A stretch of DNA of 64,000 nucleotides, taken from Halobacteriovorax sp. GB3 (lineage in GTDB: Bacteria > Bdellovibrionota > Bacteriovoracia > Bacteriovoracales > Bacteriovoracaceae). Below, piece by piece: positions 18,597 through 27,460 of this stretch (position 1 is its first letter; every line of letters starts with the position of its first letter). Made by a program: the position numbers and the translations under genes. The notes beneath the pieces were generated by a model. It made no database searches. It was not told the DNA's origin and saw nothing but the letters and a program-made list of their open reading frames with translations. The stretch spans positions 496,001 to 560,000 of the forward strand of contig NZ_JAQSLN010000001.1 of the NCBI RefSeq assembly GCF_028649655.1, read 5' to 3'.

Positions 18597-18977
18597 TTAA
18601 AGGTGATTTTGAATAACTTTCAGGGCATCAATCCATGTGAAGATACCTATTAGTTGACCGTTTTGTACAACCATTGCTGAGCTCAGTTTCTTTTCGGCCA
18701 TGTCTTTGCATACATCTTTTACAAGGGCCTCTTTGATAACAGTGTAGGGATCATCAGTGTAGGCATCATCTACTTTGAGATCTTTTAAATCTATTTTTTC
18801 GTAAGACTCAATAAAGCGAATATCTCTTTCTGAGAGCATTCCTGTTAATTTTCCACCTTCCATAACCGGTAGGTGTCTTACGTTATGCTCTTTCATTTTC
18901 TCTAGCGCAAAAGATAGGCTCTGTCCGCTGGCAACTGAGAGTGGAGCCTCTGTCATAACTTGTTCAATTGTAATCAT
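18597..18977 (-). CDS. Stand-alone CBS-domain-pair protein
   Basis: 126 residues made of two CBS motifs and little else (VMTEAPLSVASGQSLSFAL, VRHLPVMEGGKLTGMLSERD, AMVVQNGQLIGIFTWIDAL). CBS pairs bind adenosine nucleotides and sense energy state. No fused effector domain is present, so the regulated partner is unknown. GGGAG stands before the ATG. It lies 98 bp upstream of exbB on the same strand, with a probable separate transcript. Confidence 0.88.
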   Translation of the reverse strand: MITIEQVMTEAPLSVASGQSLSFALEKMKEHNVRHLPVMEGGKLTGMLSERDIRFIESYEKIDLKDLKVDDAYTDDPYTVIKEALVKDVCKDMAEKKLSSAMVVQNGQLIGIFTWIDALKVIQNHL

Positions 18978-19196
18978 ATAATCTCCCTTTTATACGAGAG
19001 AATTTTACATGTTCTGTGATTGAAGAAATATGATCTAGCTCATAATAAGAGTTAATTGAGGAGGGGCTAGGAGTGGATAAACATCATTTCATAATTAGAT
19101 ACAAGATAGGGTTGTATGATAAAAAATTGATACCATATTTATAGTGAAAAGGAGGACAATAAGGCCCTTCAAAAGGAATCCAAAATAGGAGGTTCT

Positions 19197-19487
19197 ATGA
19201 AAGTTCAAGTTGCCTATCATGGTGTCGATCACTCACAAGCTCTTGATTTCTTCGTTAGAGAGAAATTAGATAGAGCAAAAAAACTCTTTAGTCGTGCTAG
19301 TGATGTTGATTGTGTAGTAGCACGTGATGGCAATAATTATAGTTTTTCACTCCACTATAAAGGTCATGGATTAGATGAACATGTTAGAGCTAAAGGTAAT
19401 AGCGTTCATCGCTCAGTTTCTGAAGGGGTTCACAAACTGAAAAATAGACTTCGTGGCTTCAAATCTAAAAAACATTCCCACCGCTAA
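19197..19487 (+). CDS. hpf: Ribosome hibernation promoting factor (short HPF/YfiA)
   Basis: 96 residues, the short form without the C-terminal dimerisation domain of long HPF. The sequence VQVAYHGVDHSQALDFFVREKL and the basic tail HKLKNRLRGFKSKKHSHR fit the family, which binds the 30S decoding centre in slow growth. A strong AGGAGG lies 5 bp upstream of ATG 19197. No rpoN or PTS genes flank it, unlike in E. coli. A GC-rich hairpin follows the gene. Confidence 0.88.
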   Translation: MKVQVAYHGVDHSQALDFFVREKLDRAKKLFSRASDVDCVVARDGNNYSFSLHYKGHGLDEHVRAKGNSVHRSVSEGVHKLKNRLRGFKSKKHSHR

Positions 19488-19510
19488 ACCCCCCACGCCA
19501 TATATCTAGA

Positions 19511-19537
19511 GGGCCCCGCAAGAGGGGCCCAGTCTTT
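19511..19537 (+). terminator. Terminator after hpf
   Basis: A perfect 7-bp GC stem, GGGCCCC (19511-19517) and GGGGCCC (19524-19530) with a 6-base loop, is followed by AGTCTTTT. The U tract is short, so termination may be partial, but it separates hpf from the flagellin gene. Confidence 0.6.
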
Positions 19538-19645
19538 TAAAGTAAATTAGTCAGTCTTAAATCTCTAAACTTAGGGGCAAATATTTCCGTAGAGAGATTG
19601 AGGGACAAGGTAGTCCCCATATGAGCGAATTTTTGGGATTCAAGG

Positions 19646-20473
19646 ATGAAAGTCAATACAAATCCGCTCTCTTTACTGGCCCAAAGAAGGCTGGGACAAG
19701 TTGCCCGTAGGCAAGAAGAAGAGAGCCTAAGATTATCTAGTGGAAATAGAGTTTATCGTGCCGCATTCGATCCGGCAGGACTCGCTATATCTGCAAAGCT
19801 CAATGCCAAGTCAGTTTCCAATCTTCAAGCACAAAGAAACGTTAATGATGGAGTTTCACTTTTACAAGTGGCAGAAGGAACTCTGGATACTCTTCATAAA
19901 ATTGGTGGTCGTCTAAGAGAGCTGGCCATGCAAGCAGCTAACGACACAGTTGGTGTTCATGAAAGAGAAATTGCAAATAGAGAGTTTGTCAGTCTTAAGG
20001 ATGAAGTTAAGCGACTGACAAGTTCAACAAAGTTTAATGGAAATCATATCCTTAATGGTAAGGGCAGTGTTTATGATATCCAAATTGGTGTGAACAATAA
20101 TAATCGTGAAGATAGAGTTAGTTACAACTTAGAAGATGTTTTAAAGTCGGCGAATAATTTTGGTCTTGCTAGTGTTAATATCACTTCTAAGGTTGGTGCT
20201 CAAAATTCTTTTAGGGCCATTGATGGTATGCTTGAGGAGATTTCTTCTAGTAGAGCGAAACTTGGTAGTGCGATGAATCGCATGACATCATCTTTGAATA
20301 ATCTACAAATTCACCGTGAAAATGTTGAAAAGAGTAAGAGTAAAATTCAAGATGCAGATGTTGCTAAAGAGGCAAGTGATCATGCAAAAGATGAGATCAT
20401 CAAAAATGCTACACTGGATATGTTAAGACTTGTGAATCAATCACCTTCACATGTTGCCAAGTTGCTTGGTTAA
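19646..20473 (+). CDS. fliC: Flagellin, minimal type
   Basis: 275 residues with the two conserved flagellin ends and almost no variable centre. N-terminal D0/D1: LSLLAQRRLGQVARRQEE, then LRLSSGNRVYRAAFDPAG and LAISAKLNAKSVSNLQAQ. C-terminal D1/D0: GSAMNRMTSSLNNL and MLRLVNQSPSHVAKLLG. D2/D3 are absent, so the filament surface is only the D1 core. It is a filament subunit exported by the flagellar type III system without a cleaved signal. No other flagellar genes are nearby; the locus may be one of several flagellin copies, as in Bdellovibrio relatives. A GGGA site sits 7 bp upstream, and a 5-bp hairpin lies at 19602-19617. Confidence 0.92.
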   Translation: MKVNTNPLSLLAQRRLGQVARRQEEESLRLSSGNRVYRAAFDPAGLAISAKLNAKSVSNLQAQRNVNDGVSLLQVAEGTLDTLHKIGGRLRELAMQAANDTVGVHEREIANREFVSLKDEVKRLTSSTKFNGNHILNGKGSVYDIQIGVNNNNREDRVSYNLEDVLKSANNFGLASVNITSKVGAQNSFRAIDGMLEEISSSRAKLGSAMNRMTSSLNNLQIHRENVEKSKSKIQDADVAKEASDHAKDEIIKNATLDMLRLVNQSPSHVAKLLG

Positions 20474-20477
20474 TCAA

Positions 20478-22307
20478 TCAAGATAGGTACTGAGGAAAAG
20501 TAGCGGTAAAACTAGTTCCTTTGCCAATTTCACTTTCTACTTTTATTTCACCTTTATGTTTTCCAACAATATGCTTAACAATTGAAAGACCAAGACCTGT
20601 TCCACCTGATTTTCTATCTCTTGCTTCATCAACGCGATAAAACCTTTCAAAGAGCCTTTCATGGTGTTTTTTCTCAATTCCTGGACCATTATCTGAAATT
20701 TTAAGAATGATATAGCGAAATTGCTCATCGACTTTTTGAGTCCATGAGATCTTAATCTCTCCACTATCTCCAATATATTTATAAGCATTTTCAACTAAGT
20801 TTGTTATAACCTGTTCAAGAAGAGCAGCATTCGCAAATATAGAATCAGCTTCGTAGTGAGTATCAATTGTTACTTCTTTATCTCTGTATGATTGCCTTAC
20901 ATTTGAGATAACTTGTTCTGTTATTTCAGGAAGTGGAATATCTGACTTATCAATCTTTCCCTTTGACTCAATAACAGAGAGATTCAAAATATCTGAGAAT
21001 AGGTGGGTGAGCCGATCGCTATTGTGCTCAATTTTAGACATGCACTCGTTGGCCAACTCTTCATTTTGCATACCGAATTGTTTTAAAGTTTGAACATAAC
21101 CTTTCATTGCTGTCAGAGGGGTACGAACTTCGTGTGAGACATTAGCAACAAAATTTTCTCTCATTTGCTCCGTTAGTATACGATCAGTTACTTCTCTAAA
21201 AACACAGACGACACCATAGATATTGTCTTCACTAATACTAATTGGTGAAACCGTGATGTCGAAGTAGGCATCGTGCTTTTTTCCTTTGATTTGGAGAAGA
21301 GTTGAGTTGAGATGATTCGTACTCTTCTTCTCAATAGACTCATTAATAAGCATATTAATGTCTTCGTGGTTAAAATAGTCTTGAAGAGAGTTTTTCCTAA
21401 GCTCATCAGGGCCCATTCCAAGATGCTCAACAGGTAAAAAGTTTTTAATAAAGTGTTTGTTGGCAAAGAGGATTTTTCCATCGTGCCTAACGGCAAGAAT
21501 AGATTCTGAAATTGATTCAAGAAGACTTGTTTTGATAACATATTCACGATTCAATTTGAATGAGAGTCTGTTTCTATCCCATTGAGTGGAGTCGATCGTT
21601 TTAGAAATTAACTCCCATTCATCATCATAATGAGAGTTTTCATTGATCTCTTTATCTGTCGTTGAAATTTTTGAAAGAATCTTTTGTAGTGGTGTTGATG
21701 CTTTTAGACTCCCATAGAGCGAGATAACGGCGATCGCAATCAGCACTGGCAAAAGAAAGAGAATGATAATCATATCTAACTTTGCAACGGCCTCATGAAG
21801 CTTAGCTAGTGGAAATGAAAGTCGAAGAATATACTCTTGATTTGAAGCATTTCGAAGTCTGATGGCACTATATATTCTCTGGTCTTTCATTGTGTCACTA
21901 TAGCGTACACTTGAACCCTTACCCTTATTAAGGGCCTCGATAAATTCCGGCCTATCTTCGTGGTTGTTAAGATGAGATCGCGTAACTTTAGAGTCACACA
22001 TAACAACACCAAGGGTGTTGATGAGAGTCACTCGGTTATCATTTTTTTCACTTAACTCACTACACCAGACTCTTGGATTGAGATCTGAGTAATAAAATGA
22101 TTGCTTAATTAATTGAAGAGAATCTTCAAGCTGTTCAATACTTTGATTCGTAATGTAGTTTTTTAGATAGTAGCGAGCAACTCCAGCCGTTACTAAAATA
22201 ATAAGGACAGCTGTGATGATTTGAATTAAAGCAATTTTTCTAAAGAACTTCCAAGGAAGCTTTTGCTTTGTCTGTTCGCCGTTAAGAAGTTGCTCTAGTT
22301 GTGGCAT
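20478..22307 (-). CDS. phoR: PhoR-type sensor histidine kinase
   Basis: 609 residues. Two membrane segments (about 25-46 and 184-204) enclose a periplasmic domain of about 130 residues. A HAMP-like linker, a PAS domain (SESILAVRHDGKILFAN) and a HisKA domain with the phospho-His in FVANVSHEVRTPLTAMKGY follow. The HATPase domain has NLVENAYKY, DNGPGIEKK and GGTGLGLSIVKH. It phosphorylates PhoB under phosphate limitation. E. coli PhoR has no large periplasmic domain, so this is the Gram-positive/delta-like form. Last gene of the pst-pho operon; the 2-bp gap to phoB suggests coupling. Confidence 0.9.
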   Translation of the reverse strand: MPQLEQLLNGEQTKQKLPWKFFRKIALIQIITAVLIILVTAGVARYYLKNYITNQSIEQLEDSLQLIKQSFYYSDLNPRVWCSELSEKNDNRVTLINTLGVVMCDSKVTRSHLNNHEDRPEFIEALNKGKGSSVRYSDTMKDQRIYSAIRLRNASNQEYILRLSFPLAKLHEAVAKLDMIIILFLLPVLIAIAVISLYGSLKASTPLQKILSKISTTDKEINENSHYDDEWELISKTIDSTQWDRNRLSFKLNREYVIKTSLLESISESILAVRHDGKILFANKHFIKNFLPVEHLGMGPDELRKNSLQDYFNHEDINMLINESIEKKSTNHLNSTLLQIKGKKHDAYFDITVSPISISEDNIYGVVCVFREVTDRILTEQMRENFVANVSHEVRTPLTAMKGYVQTLKQFGMQNEELANECMSKIEHNSDRLTHLFSDILNLSVIESKGKIDKSDIPLPEITEQVISNVRQSYRDKEVTIDTHYEADSIFANAALLEQVITNLVENAYKYIGDSGEIKISWTQKVDEQFRYIILKISDNGPGIEKKHHERLFERFYRVDEARDRKSGGTGLGLSIVKHIVGKHKGEIKVESEIGKGTSFTATFPQYLS

Positions 22308-22309
22308 AG

Positions 22310-23023
22310 TTATTCTTTAAAGTCGCTTGATACTCTGTAACCAATCCCTCGTATCGTTTCAACGATCTTAGAGTAGGGACCAAGCTTCTTGCGTAAACCA
22401 AAAATATGAGTGTCAATAGTCCTGTCTGTTACATGCACTGGACCATCTTGAATTTCAGAAACGAGTTGATTTCTTGTCATCACTTTTCCAGGCTCTTTCA
22501 TAAAAGTGCAAAGAAGCTTGTATTCAGAGAGAGTTAGCTCAACTTCATTGCCTTCAAGCCAGACTTTACATTGATTGGTATCAATTTTTAATTCTTGAAT
22601 TTGAAGAACAGATTCATCAGTAGGCTTTTGTTCAATTGATTTAATATGATCAACTCTTCGGGATAAAGAGCGAACTCTTGCCATGAGAACATTGATGTCA
22701 AAAGGTTTTGTTATATAGTCATCAGCTCCAGCATCGAGCCCTTCAACAATTTGTTCAGGCTTTGTTAGTGCTGTAACCATGAGGATTGGTTTCTTTTTGG
22801 TTCTTTGGTACATTCTAAGAAACTTGCAGATTTCCAAACCGTTTGTTCCAGGTAGCATACGATCGAGAATAAATAGATCAATGTCTTCCTCATCTGATTG
22901 GATGTAACTAAGTGCTTCGGCTCCATCGGAAATAACTGTGACTTTAGATCCTGTCGTTAGAAGTTGAATTTTTAACAGGTCACTAATATCTTTTTCATCT
23001 TCAACAATAAGTACGTGCTTCAA
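22310..23023 (-). CDS. phoB: PhoB phosphate response regulator
   Basis: 237 residues, OmpR/PhoB family. The receiver has the phospho-acceptor in LFILDRMLPGTNGLEICKFL (about Asp54) and the Lys in DDYITKPFD. The C-terminal winged helix has LTLSEYKLLCTFM and RTIDTHIFGLRKKLG (about 160-237). It activates Pho genes when phosphorylated by PhoR, which is encoded 2 bp downstream. The operon context (pst and phoU upstream) makes the assignment secure. Confidence 0.93.
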   Translation of the reverse strand: MKHVLIVEDEKDISDLLKIQLLTTGSKVTVISDGAEALSYIQSDEEDIDLFILDRMLPGTNGLEICKFLRMYQRTKKKPILMVTALTKPEQIVEGLDAGADDYITKPFDINVLMARVRSLSRRVDHIKSIEQKPTDESVLQIQELKIDTNQCKVWLEGNEVELTLSEYKLLCTFMKEPGKVMTRNQLVSEIQDGPVHVTDRTIDTHIFGLRKKLGPYSKIVETIRGIGYRVSSDFKE

Positions 23024-23046
23024 AGTATTCTCCCCGCTGTCGCAGA

Positions 23047-23658
23047 TTAATTGTCCGGATTATGCCTGATATCATCACCTGATTCAAGGAATATAATATC
23101 TTCTGCAATATTTGTAATATGATCGCCAATTCGCTCAAGGTTTTTCGATATTCTCATAATGGCCATGGCCTCTTCAAAAGGAAGTTCGTTAGCATGAGAG
23201 ACGATTTCTTGAATGTTTTCTTTGTTTATTTCATTGATATGTTCATCGAATTTAATGACTTCAGTCGCAAGGTGAGTGTCCTTTTCTTTAAAGGCCTTAA
23301 GGCAACTCGTGTAGTTGTTCATAACATTGTCATAAAGACTTTTAAGACCTGGTCTCTCTGATTTTATCTTGCGAAGGTAGCGTTTAATATTGACGGCTTG
23401 ATCTCCAATTCGCTCGAGTTCTGAGTTCATTTTCATAACGGCCAAGGCCATGCGAAGATCTTTTGCGTGTGGGTTCATTAGGGCAATATATTTGAAAACT
23501 TTATCATCAATGTCTTTGTGATATTGATTGATTCGTCTCTCTATTTCGAAAAGTTGTTCTAAAGTGACATCCGCTTCTTGAGATGCTTTTAGAATCATCT
23601 CAACTTCACTGGCCATGTCTAAAGCAATTTGTTTAATATCGTTTCTAGTTAATTCCAT
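23047..23658 (-). CDS. phoU: PhoU, phosphate signalling regulator
   Basis: 203 residues, two tandem three-helix PhoU repeats. Each carries the family's metal-binding motif style: MKMNSELERIGDQAVNI and MRISKNLERIGDHITNIAED. PhoU couples the Pst transporter to PhoR and represses the regulon when phosphate is plentiful. The gene lies 9 bp after pstB and 23 bp before phoB. Confidence 0.94.
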   Translation of the reverse strand: MELTRNDIKQIALDMASEVEMILKASQEADVTLEQLFEIERRINQYHKDIDDKVFKYIALMNPHAKDLRMALAVMKMNSELERIGDQAVNIKRYLRKIKSERPGLKSLYDNVMNNYTSCLKAFKEKDTHLATEVIKFDEHINEINKENIQEIVSHANELPFEEAMAIMRISKNLERIGDHITNIAEDIIFLESGDDIRHNPDN

Positions 23659-23667
23659 AAAGGCCTC

Positions 23668-24432
23668 TTATCCAAATCTTCCCGTAACATAGTCTTCAGT
23701 TTTCTTTTCTTTCGGATTGGTGAAAATATCCGTACTCAAACCATTTTCAATTAATTCTCCAAGAACGAAGAAACTTGTATAATCTGAAATTCTCGCAGCT
23801 TGTTGCATATTGTGAGTTACAACAATAACGGTATAATCTTCTTTTAATGCACTCATGAGATCTTCAATCTTAGCTGATGCAATTGGATCGAGTGCCGATG
23901 TTGGCTCATCCATTAAAAGTACTGGAGGGTTTACTGCTAGAGCTCTTGCGATACAAAGTCTCTGTTGCTGACCCCCTGAAAGAGAAGTTCCATCTTTGTT
24001 GAGCTTATGTTTTACTTCTTCCCAAAGTGCAGCTTTTTTTAAACATAATTCAGCTTGCTCTCTAAGGTAGGCTTTATTTTTAATTCCTTGTAGACGAAGA
24101 CCAATCACGACATTGTCAAAAATACTCATGGCCGGAAATGGATTGGGCTTTTGAAAAACCATTCCAATCTTTCTTCTTAAAACAACGGGATCCATCTTTG
24201 GGTCAAAAATATTAACACCATCAAGAATGGCCTCGCCACTTAAACGAGCCCCCGGGACTTCCTCGTGAATTCTATTGAGACAACGAATGTAGGTTGATTT
24301 ACCACATCCAGATGGTCCAATAATTGCGTTAATCGTATTTTTCTTATAGTCGAGACTAATACCTTTGACGGCATGAAAATCTCCAAACCAGGCATTAAGG
24401 TCTTTAACTTCTAAAATATTTTCGTCATTCAT
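23668..24432 (-). CDS. pstB: PstB, phosphate ABC transporter ATPase
   Basis: 254 residues. Walker [19 protein letters not shown], signature [15 protein letters not shown], Walker [13 protein letters not shown], and the switch His in [14 protein letters not shown]. It energises phosphate import through PstA/PstC. It starts 2 bp after the pstA stop. Confidence 0.96.
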   Translation of the reverse strand: MNDENILEVKDLNAWFGDFHAVKGISLDYKKNTINAIIGPSGCGKSTYIRCLNRIHEEVPGARLSGEAILDGVNIFDPKMDPVVLRRKIGMVFQKPNPFPAMSIFDNVVIGLRLQGIKNKAYLREQAELCLKKAALWEEVKHKLNKDGTSLSGGQQQRLCIARALAVNPPVLLMDEPTSALDPIASAKIEDLMSALKEDYTVIVVTHNMQQAARISDYTSFFVLGELIENGLSTDIFTNPKEKKTEDYVTGRFG

Positions 24433-24434
24433 TT

Positions 24435-25304
24435 TTATTTCCTCTTGTAATCTTTAATCTCAAAGACAAGTCGCGCCGTGAGATTGAGGCCAAGAACAAT
24501 AAGTATTAAAACAAAGGCCGCTGTCCAGGCCTGTGCTTGCCAGTCATCAAAGGGAGAAATGGCATAGTTATAAATTTGTACTGGCAGTGATGCCATTGGT
24601 TCTTTGACGTTGTAGGAGAGATAGAGACTTCCAAATGCTGTAAAGAGCAGTGGAGCTGTTTCTCCTGCGGCCCTAGAGATAGCGAGAATAATTCCTGTAA
24701 AGAGCTTTGATAGTGATCCTCTTACAATGATAAAGAAGATAACTTTCCAGCGTGGGATTCCAAGAGCAAGTCCGGCTTCGCGAACATGATTTGGAACGAG
24801 TTTTAAGATTTCTTCCGTAGATCTCGTTACGATTGGTAAAATAATAAGTGAAAGACTTAAAGCACCAGCTAGAGCTGAAAAGCTTTTAAAGGGAACGACA
24901 ACTAAAAGATATCCAAAAATTCCAATAACAATTGAAGGCACTCCAGCTAAAAGATCTGTCGCAAAGCGAAGAGCCGTTTGAATTGGTCCTTTTTCAAACT
25001 CTGATAAAAGAACACCTGCAAGGATTCCAACAGGTATTGAGATGAGTGAGCCAAGAGTGACCATAATAAATGTTCCAACAATGGCATGAAGCATCCCACC
25101 ACCAGGTTCTCCAACTGGTTTTGGTATTTCTGTAAAAAAGTCGAGGTTTACTCCACTTGCCCCTTTTCCAAGAAGATAGAGGACAACGAGAAAGAGGGGA
25201 GCAATGACAATCAATGCACTTAGGACGAGGGCCATGTGGAAGAGCTTGTTTTTAAGTTTCCTTAGCTTTAAGTCTCTCATTGAGTCTTTCATTGGTTCTT
25301 TCAT
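24435..25304 (-). CDS. pstA: PstA, phosphate ABC transporter permease
   Basis: 289 residues, about six membrane segments. The ABC permease signature is visible in [20 protein letters not shown] (the EAGLALG loop that contacts PstB). The N-terminus is hydrophilic and Met/Lys-rich ([20 protein letters not shown]); later in-frame ATGs exist, so the start may be one of the internal ones. Its first 4 bp overlap the end of pstC (ATGA-type coupling). Confidence 0.93.
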   Translation of the reverse strand: MKEPMKDSMRDLKLRKLKNKLFHMALVLSALIVIAPLFLVVLYLLGKGASGVNLDFFTEIPKPVGEPGGGMLHAIVGTFIMVTLGSLISIPVGILAGVLLSEFEKGPIQTALRFATDLLAGVPSIVIGIFGYLLVVVPFKSFSALAGALSLSLIILPIVTRSTEEILKLVPNHVREAGLALGIPRWKVIFFIIVRGSLSKLFTGIILAISRAAGETAPLLFTAFGSLYLSYNVKEPMASLPVQIYNYAISPFDDWQAQAWTAAFVLILIVLGLNLTARLVFEIKDYKRK

Positions 25305-26296
25305 TTTTTCACCCTCCTGTTATTTCTCCAAATAACCATTCTCGCGACAAAGTTCACGATGAAGGTGACAAGAAAGAGGACGATGGCAATAAGGCAAAGG
25401 GCCGAAAGATGAAGTTCTCCCTCAGCTTCAGCATACTCATTAGCGATAATACTGGCCATCGTTGCTCCTGGAGCAAAAAGTGACTTAGAAATAACTGGAG
25501 AGTTTCCAATGACCATAGCAACGGCCATGGTTTCTCCAAGGGCTCGACCAAGACCTAGAACGCAAGCTCCAAGAATTCCCGAGAGGGAAGGCTTAAGGAT
25601 TGCAATCTTGATCATTTCAAACTTTGTGGCCCCAAGACCTAGTGCCGCTTCCTTTTGTAAGGGCGATATGGCCTTGAAAACTTCCCTTGTTAATGAAGTA
25701 ATCGTCGGCGTAATCATAATGGCCAAAATAATTCCAGCTGTTAAAAGTCCGATTCCAAAACTTGGTCCCTGAAACAAGGGAAGAAAGCCAAGAGTCGTCT
25801 TGAGAAAGGGAGTTAAACTATTTTTTACCCATGGTGCGAGATAGAAAAGACCCCATAGACCAAAGACAATACTTGGAATTGCTGCAATAAGCTCAACAAG
25901 AAGTCCTAGAAACTTTGCTAGAGCACCTCTTAAAACAACAGTTAAAAACAAGGCCATGGCAATACTCAAAGGAGCAGCAACAACAATGGCAATAGCTGAA
26001 GTAACGAGTGTTCCGTAAATAAAGGAGAGTGCTCCAAATTCATCCTCAACAGGGTTCCACCAGTCGGTCTTGATGAAACTTGTAAGGCCATATTCTTTGA
26101 GCGCCAAAGAAGACATGTCAAAGAGTAAATAAATCATGAGAGCGAGAATAAAGATGATAAAAAGGCCGATTCCCTTTAAAAGATAAAGGGCCAATTTATC
26201 CTGGCTTTTATAACTTAAAAGTGGACTAGACCCAGAAGAATCGAAATTCTTTTGGGCCTTATCTATGGGTAAGTTTTCTTTCAATTCAACTTCCAA
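25301..26296 (-). CDS. pstC: PstC, phosphate ABC transporter permease
   Basis: 331 residues with a 35-residue hydrophilic N-terminal extension and about six membrane segments. The permease loop reads TREVFKAISPLQKEAALGLGATK. It forms the translocation pore with PstA. It starts 9 bp after the pstS stop, so it is in the same operon. Confidence 0.93.
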   Translation of the reverse strand: MEVELKENLPIDKAQKNFDSSGSSPLLSYKSQDKLALYLLKGIGLFIIFILALMIYLLFDMSSLALKEYGLTSFIKTDWWNPVEDEFGALSFIYGTLVTSAIAIVVAAPLSIAMALFLTVVLRGALAKFLGLLVELIAAIPSIVFGLWGLFYLAPWVKNSLTPFLKTTLGFLPLFQGPSFGIGLLTAGIILAIMITPTITSLTREVFKAISPLQKEAALGLGATKFEMIKIAILKPSLSGILGACVLGLGRALGETMAVAMVIGNSPVISKSLFAPGATMASIIANEYAEAEGELHLSALCLIAIVLFLVTFIVNFVARMVIWRNNRRVKK

Positions 26297-26305
26297 GGTT
26301 TTTAC

Positions 26306-27298
26306 CTATTTTATCTGCTTTAAAACCTCTTTTGCAAATTTGTTAGGAAGCGGAGCATAGTGAAGTGCTGGCGCATAATTTTGGCCTTTAGTTAGGGCCC
26401 AATTTAAGAATTCCTTAACAAATTTAAGGTTCTCTCCCTGGTGAACAGGAAGGAGAATATATGTAAAAGCTGCGATCGGGTAAACTCCCTTACCTGAAGC
26501 ATCTACAATTGAAGTTGTTAGTCCTTTTGAGGCATCAACATTTTGGGCCGCAAGAGATACACCTTGAACTGTTGGCAACTTATATTCTCCAGCTTTATTT
26601 TTAAGAGAAACAACTGAGAGCTTGTTCTTAATAGCGTAAGCTAGCTCGATATAACCAATAGCCCCATCGTTCTGTTTTACAGCTCCTGTTACACCACTAT
26701 TTCCTTTCGCTCCAATTCCTGTAGGCCAGCGAAGAGACTTTCCTCTTCCTACTTTATCTTCCCAGTTCTTACTAACTGTTGAAAGGTAGTCAGAGAAAAT
26801 CGCTGTGGTACCAGAACCATCAGCACGACGAACAACGAGGATATCTTTTGCAGGAAGCTTAAGCCCCTTGTTTAGAGTTTGAATTTTTTCGTCATTCCAC
26901 TTTGTAATTTGACCTAAGAAGATTGCTGAAAGAGTTTCTCCATCTAGCTTGATACTTCTTGTGATTCCTTTGAGATTGTAGGCAATCGCAACGGCACCAA
27001 GAACAGTTGGAATATGCTTAACTGGCCAAGCGGCTTTTTTAATATCTTTATCTTTCATAGGAGCATCGCTGGCGCCAAAGTCTACTGTCTGCTTAATGAG
27101 TTGTCTGATTCCGCCACCAGATCCAATGGCCTGGTAATCAAATTGAACATCTTTATTTAATTTTGAGTATTCACTGAACCACTTTGAGTAAATTGGGTAG
27201 GGAAATGAAGCTCCCGCACCATTAATTTTTGTAATCGCATGAGCACTTAGGCCACAAAGCATGAGAATTGTTAGAACAACATTTTTCATTATAAGCAT
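26306..27298 (-). CDS. pstS: PstS, periplasmic phosphate-binding protein
   Basis: 330 residues. A signal peptide (MKNVVLTILMLCGLSAHA) precedes the mature start ITKINGAGASFPYPIYSKW, the PstS hallmark. Phosphate contacts include GSGGGIRQLI and RRADGSGTTAIF. A second in-frame ATG at 27289 gives the cleaner signal peptide and is an equally good start. First gene of the operon; a candidate Pho box lies 64-92 bp upstream. It delivers phosphate to PstCAB. Confidence 0.95.
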   Translation of the reverse strand: MLIMKNVVLTILMLCGLSAHAITKINGAGASFPYPIYSKWFSEYSKLNKDVQFDYQAIGSGGGIRQLIKQTVDFGASDAPMKDKDIKKAAWPVKHIPTVLGAVAIAYNLKGITRSIKLDGETLSAIFLGQITKWNDEKIQTLNKGLKLPAKDILVVRRADGSGTTAIFSDYLSTVSKNWEDKVGRGKSLRWPTGIGAKGNSGVTGAVKQNDGAIGYIELAYAIKNKLSVVSLKNKAGEYKLPTVQGVSLAAQNVDASKGLTTSIVDASGKGVYPIAAFTYILLPVHQGENLKFVKEFLNWALTKGQNYAPALHYAPLPNKFAKEVLKQIK

Positions 27299-27361
27299 CC
27301 CTTTCCTGATTGTATTGATATGTTATTTAGTCATTTTATAACAAAGTTGTTTGATTTTTAT

Positions 27362-27390
27362 TGTTAGGGTTCTGTTAGGATCATGTCCTA
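27362..27390 (-). promoter_or_regulatory. Candidate Pho box upstream of pstS
   Basis: On the pstS strand two identical 7-bp copies CCTAACA (27373-27379 and 27362-27368) are separated by 4 bp, giving the 11-bp period of PhoB binding sites. A weaker third unit (27384-27390) continues the period. A TATAAAAT -10-like element lies about 21 bp further towards pstS (27333-27340). The sequence differs from E. coli CTGTCAT but resembles the TTAACA repeats of Gram-positive Pho boxes. Confidence 0.6.
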
Positions 27391-27460
27391 GCTTTATTAG
27401 TTGCAGCTTCGTTAACGGCTTGATTTAATTAAAGCATTAAGAATAAATTATGGAGTAAAT

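Noticed and set aside
19073-19144. A 23-codon GTG reading frame ahead of hpf with a GGAG site, possibly a leader peptide.
   Set aside because: Too short, no composition signal and no attenuator-like hairpin after it; only a faint possibility.
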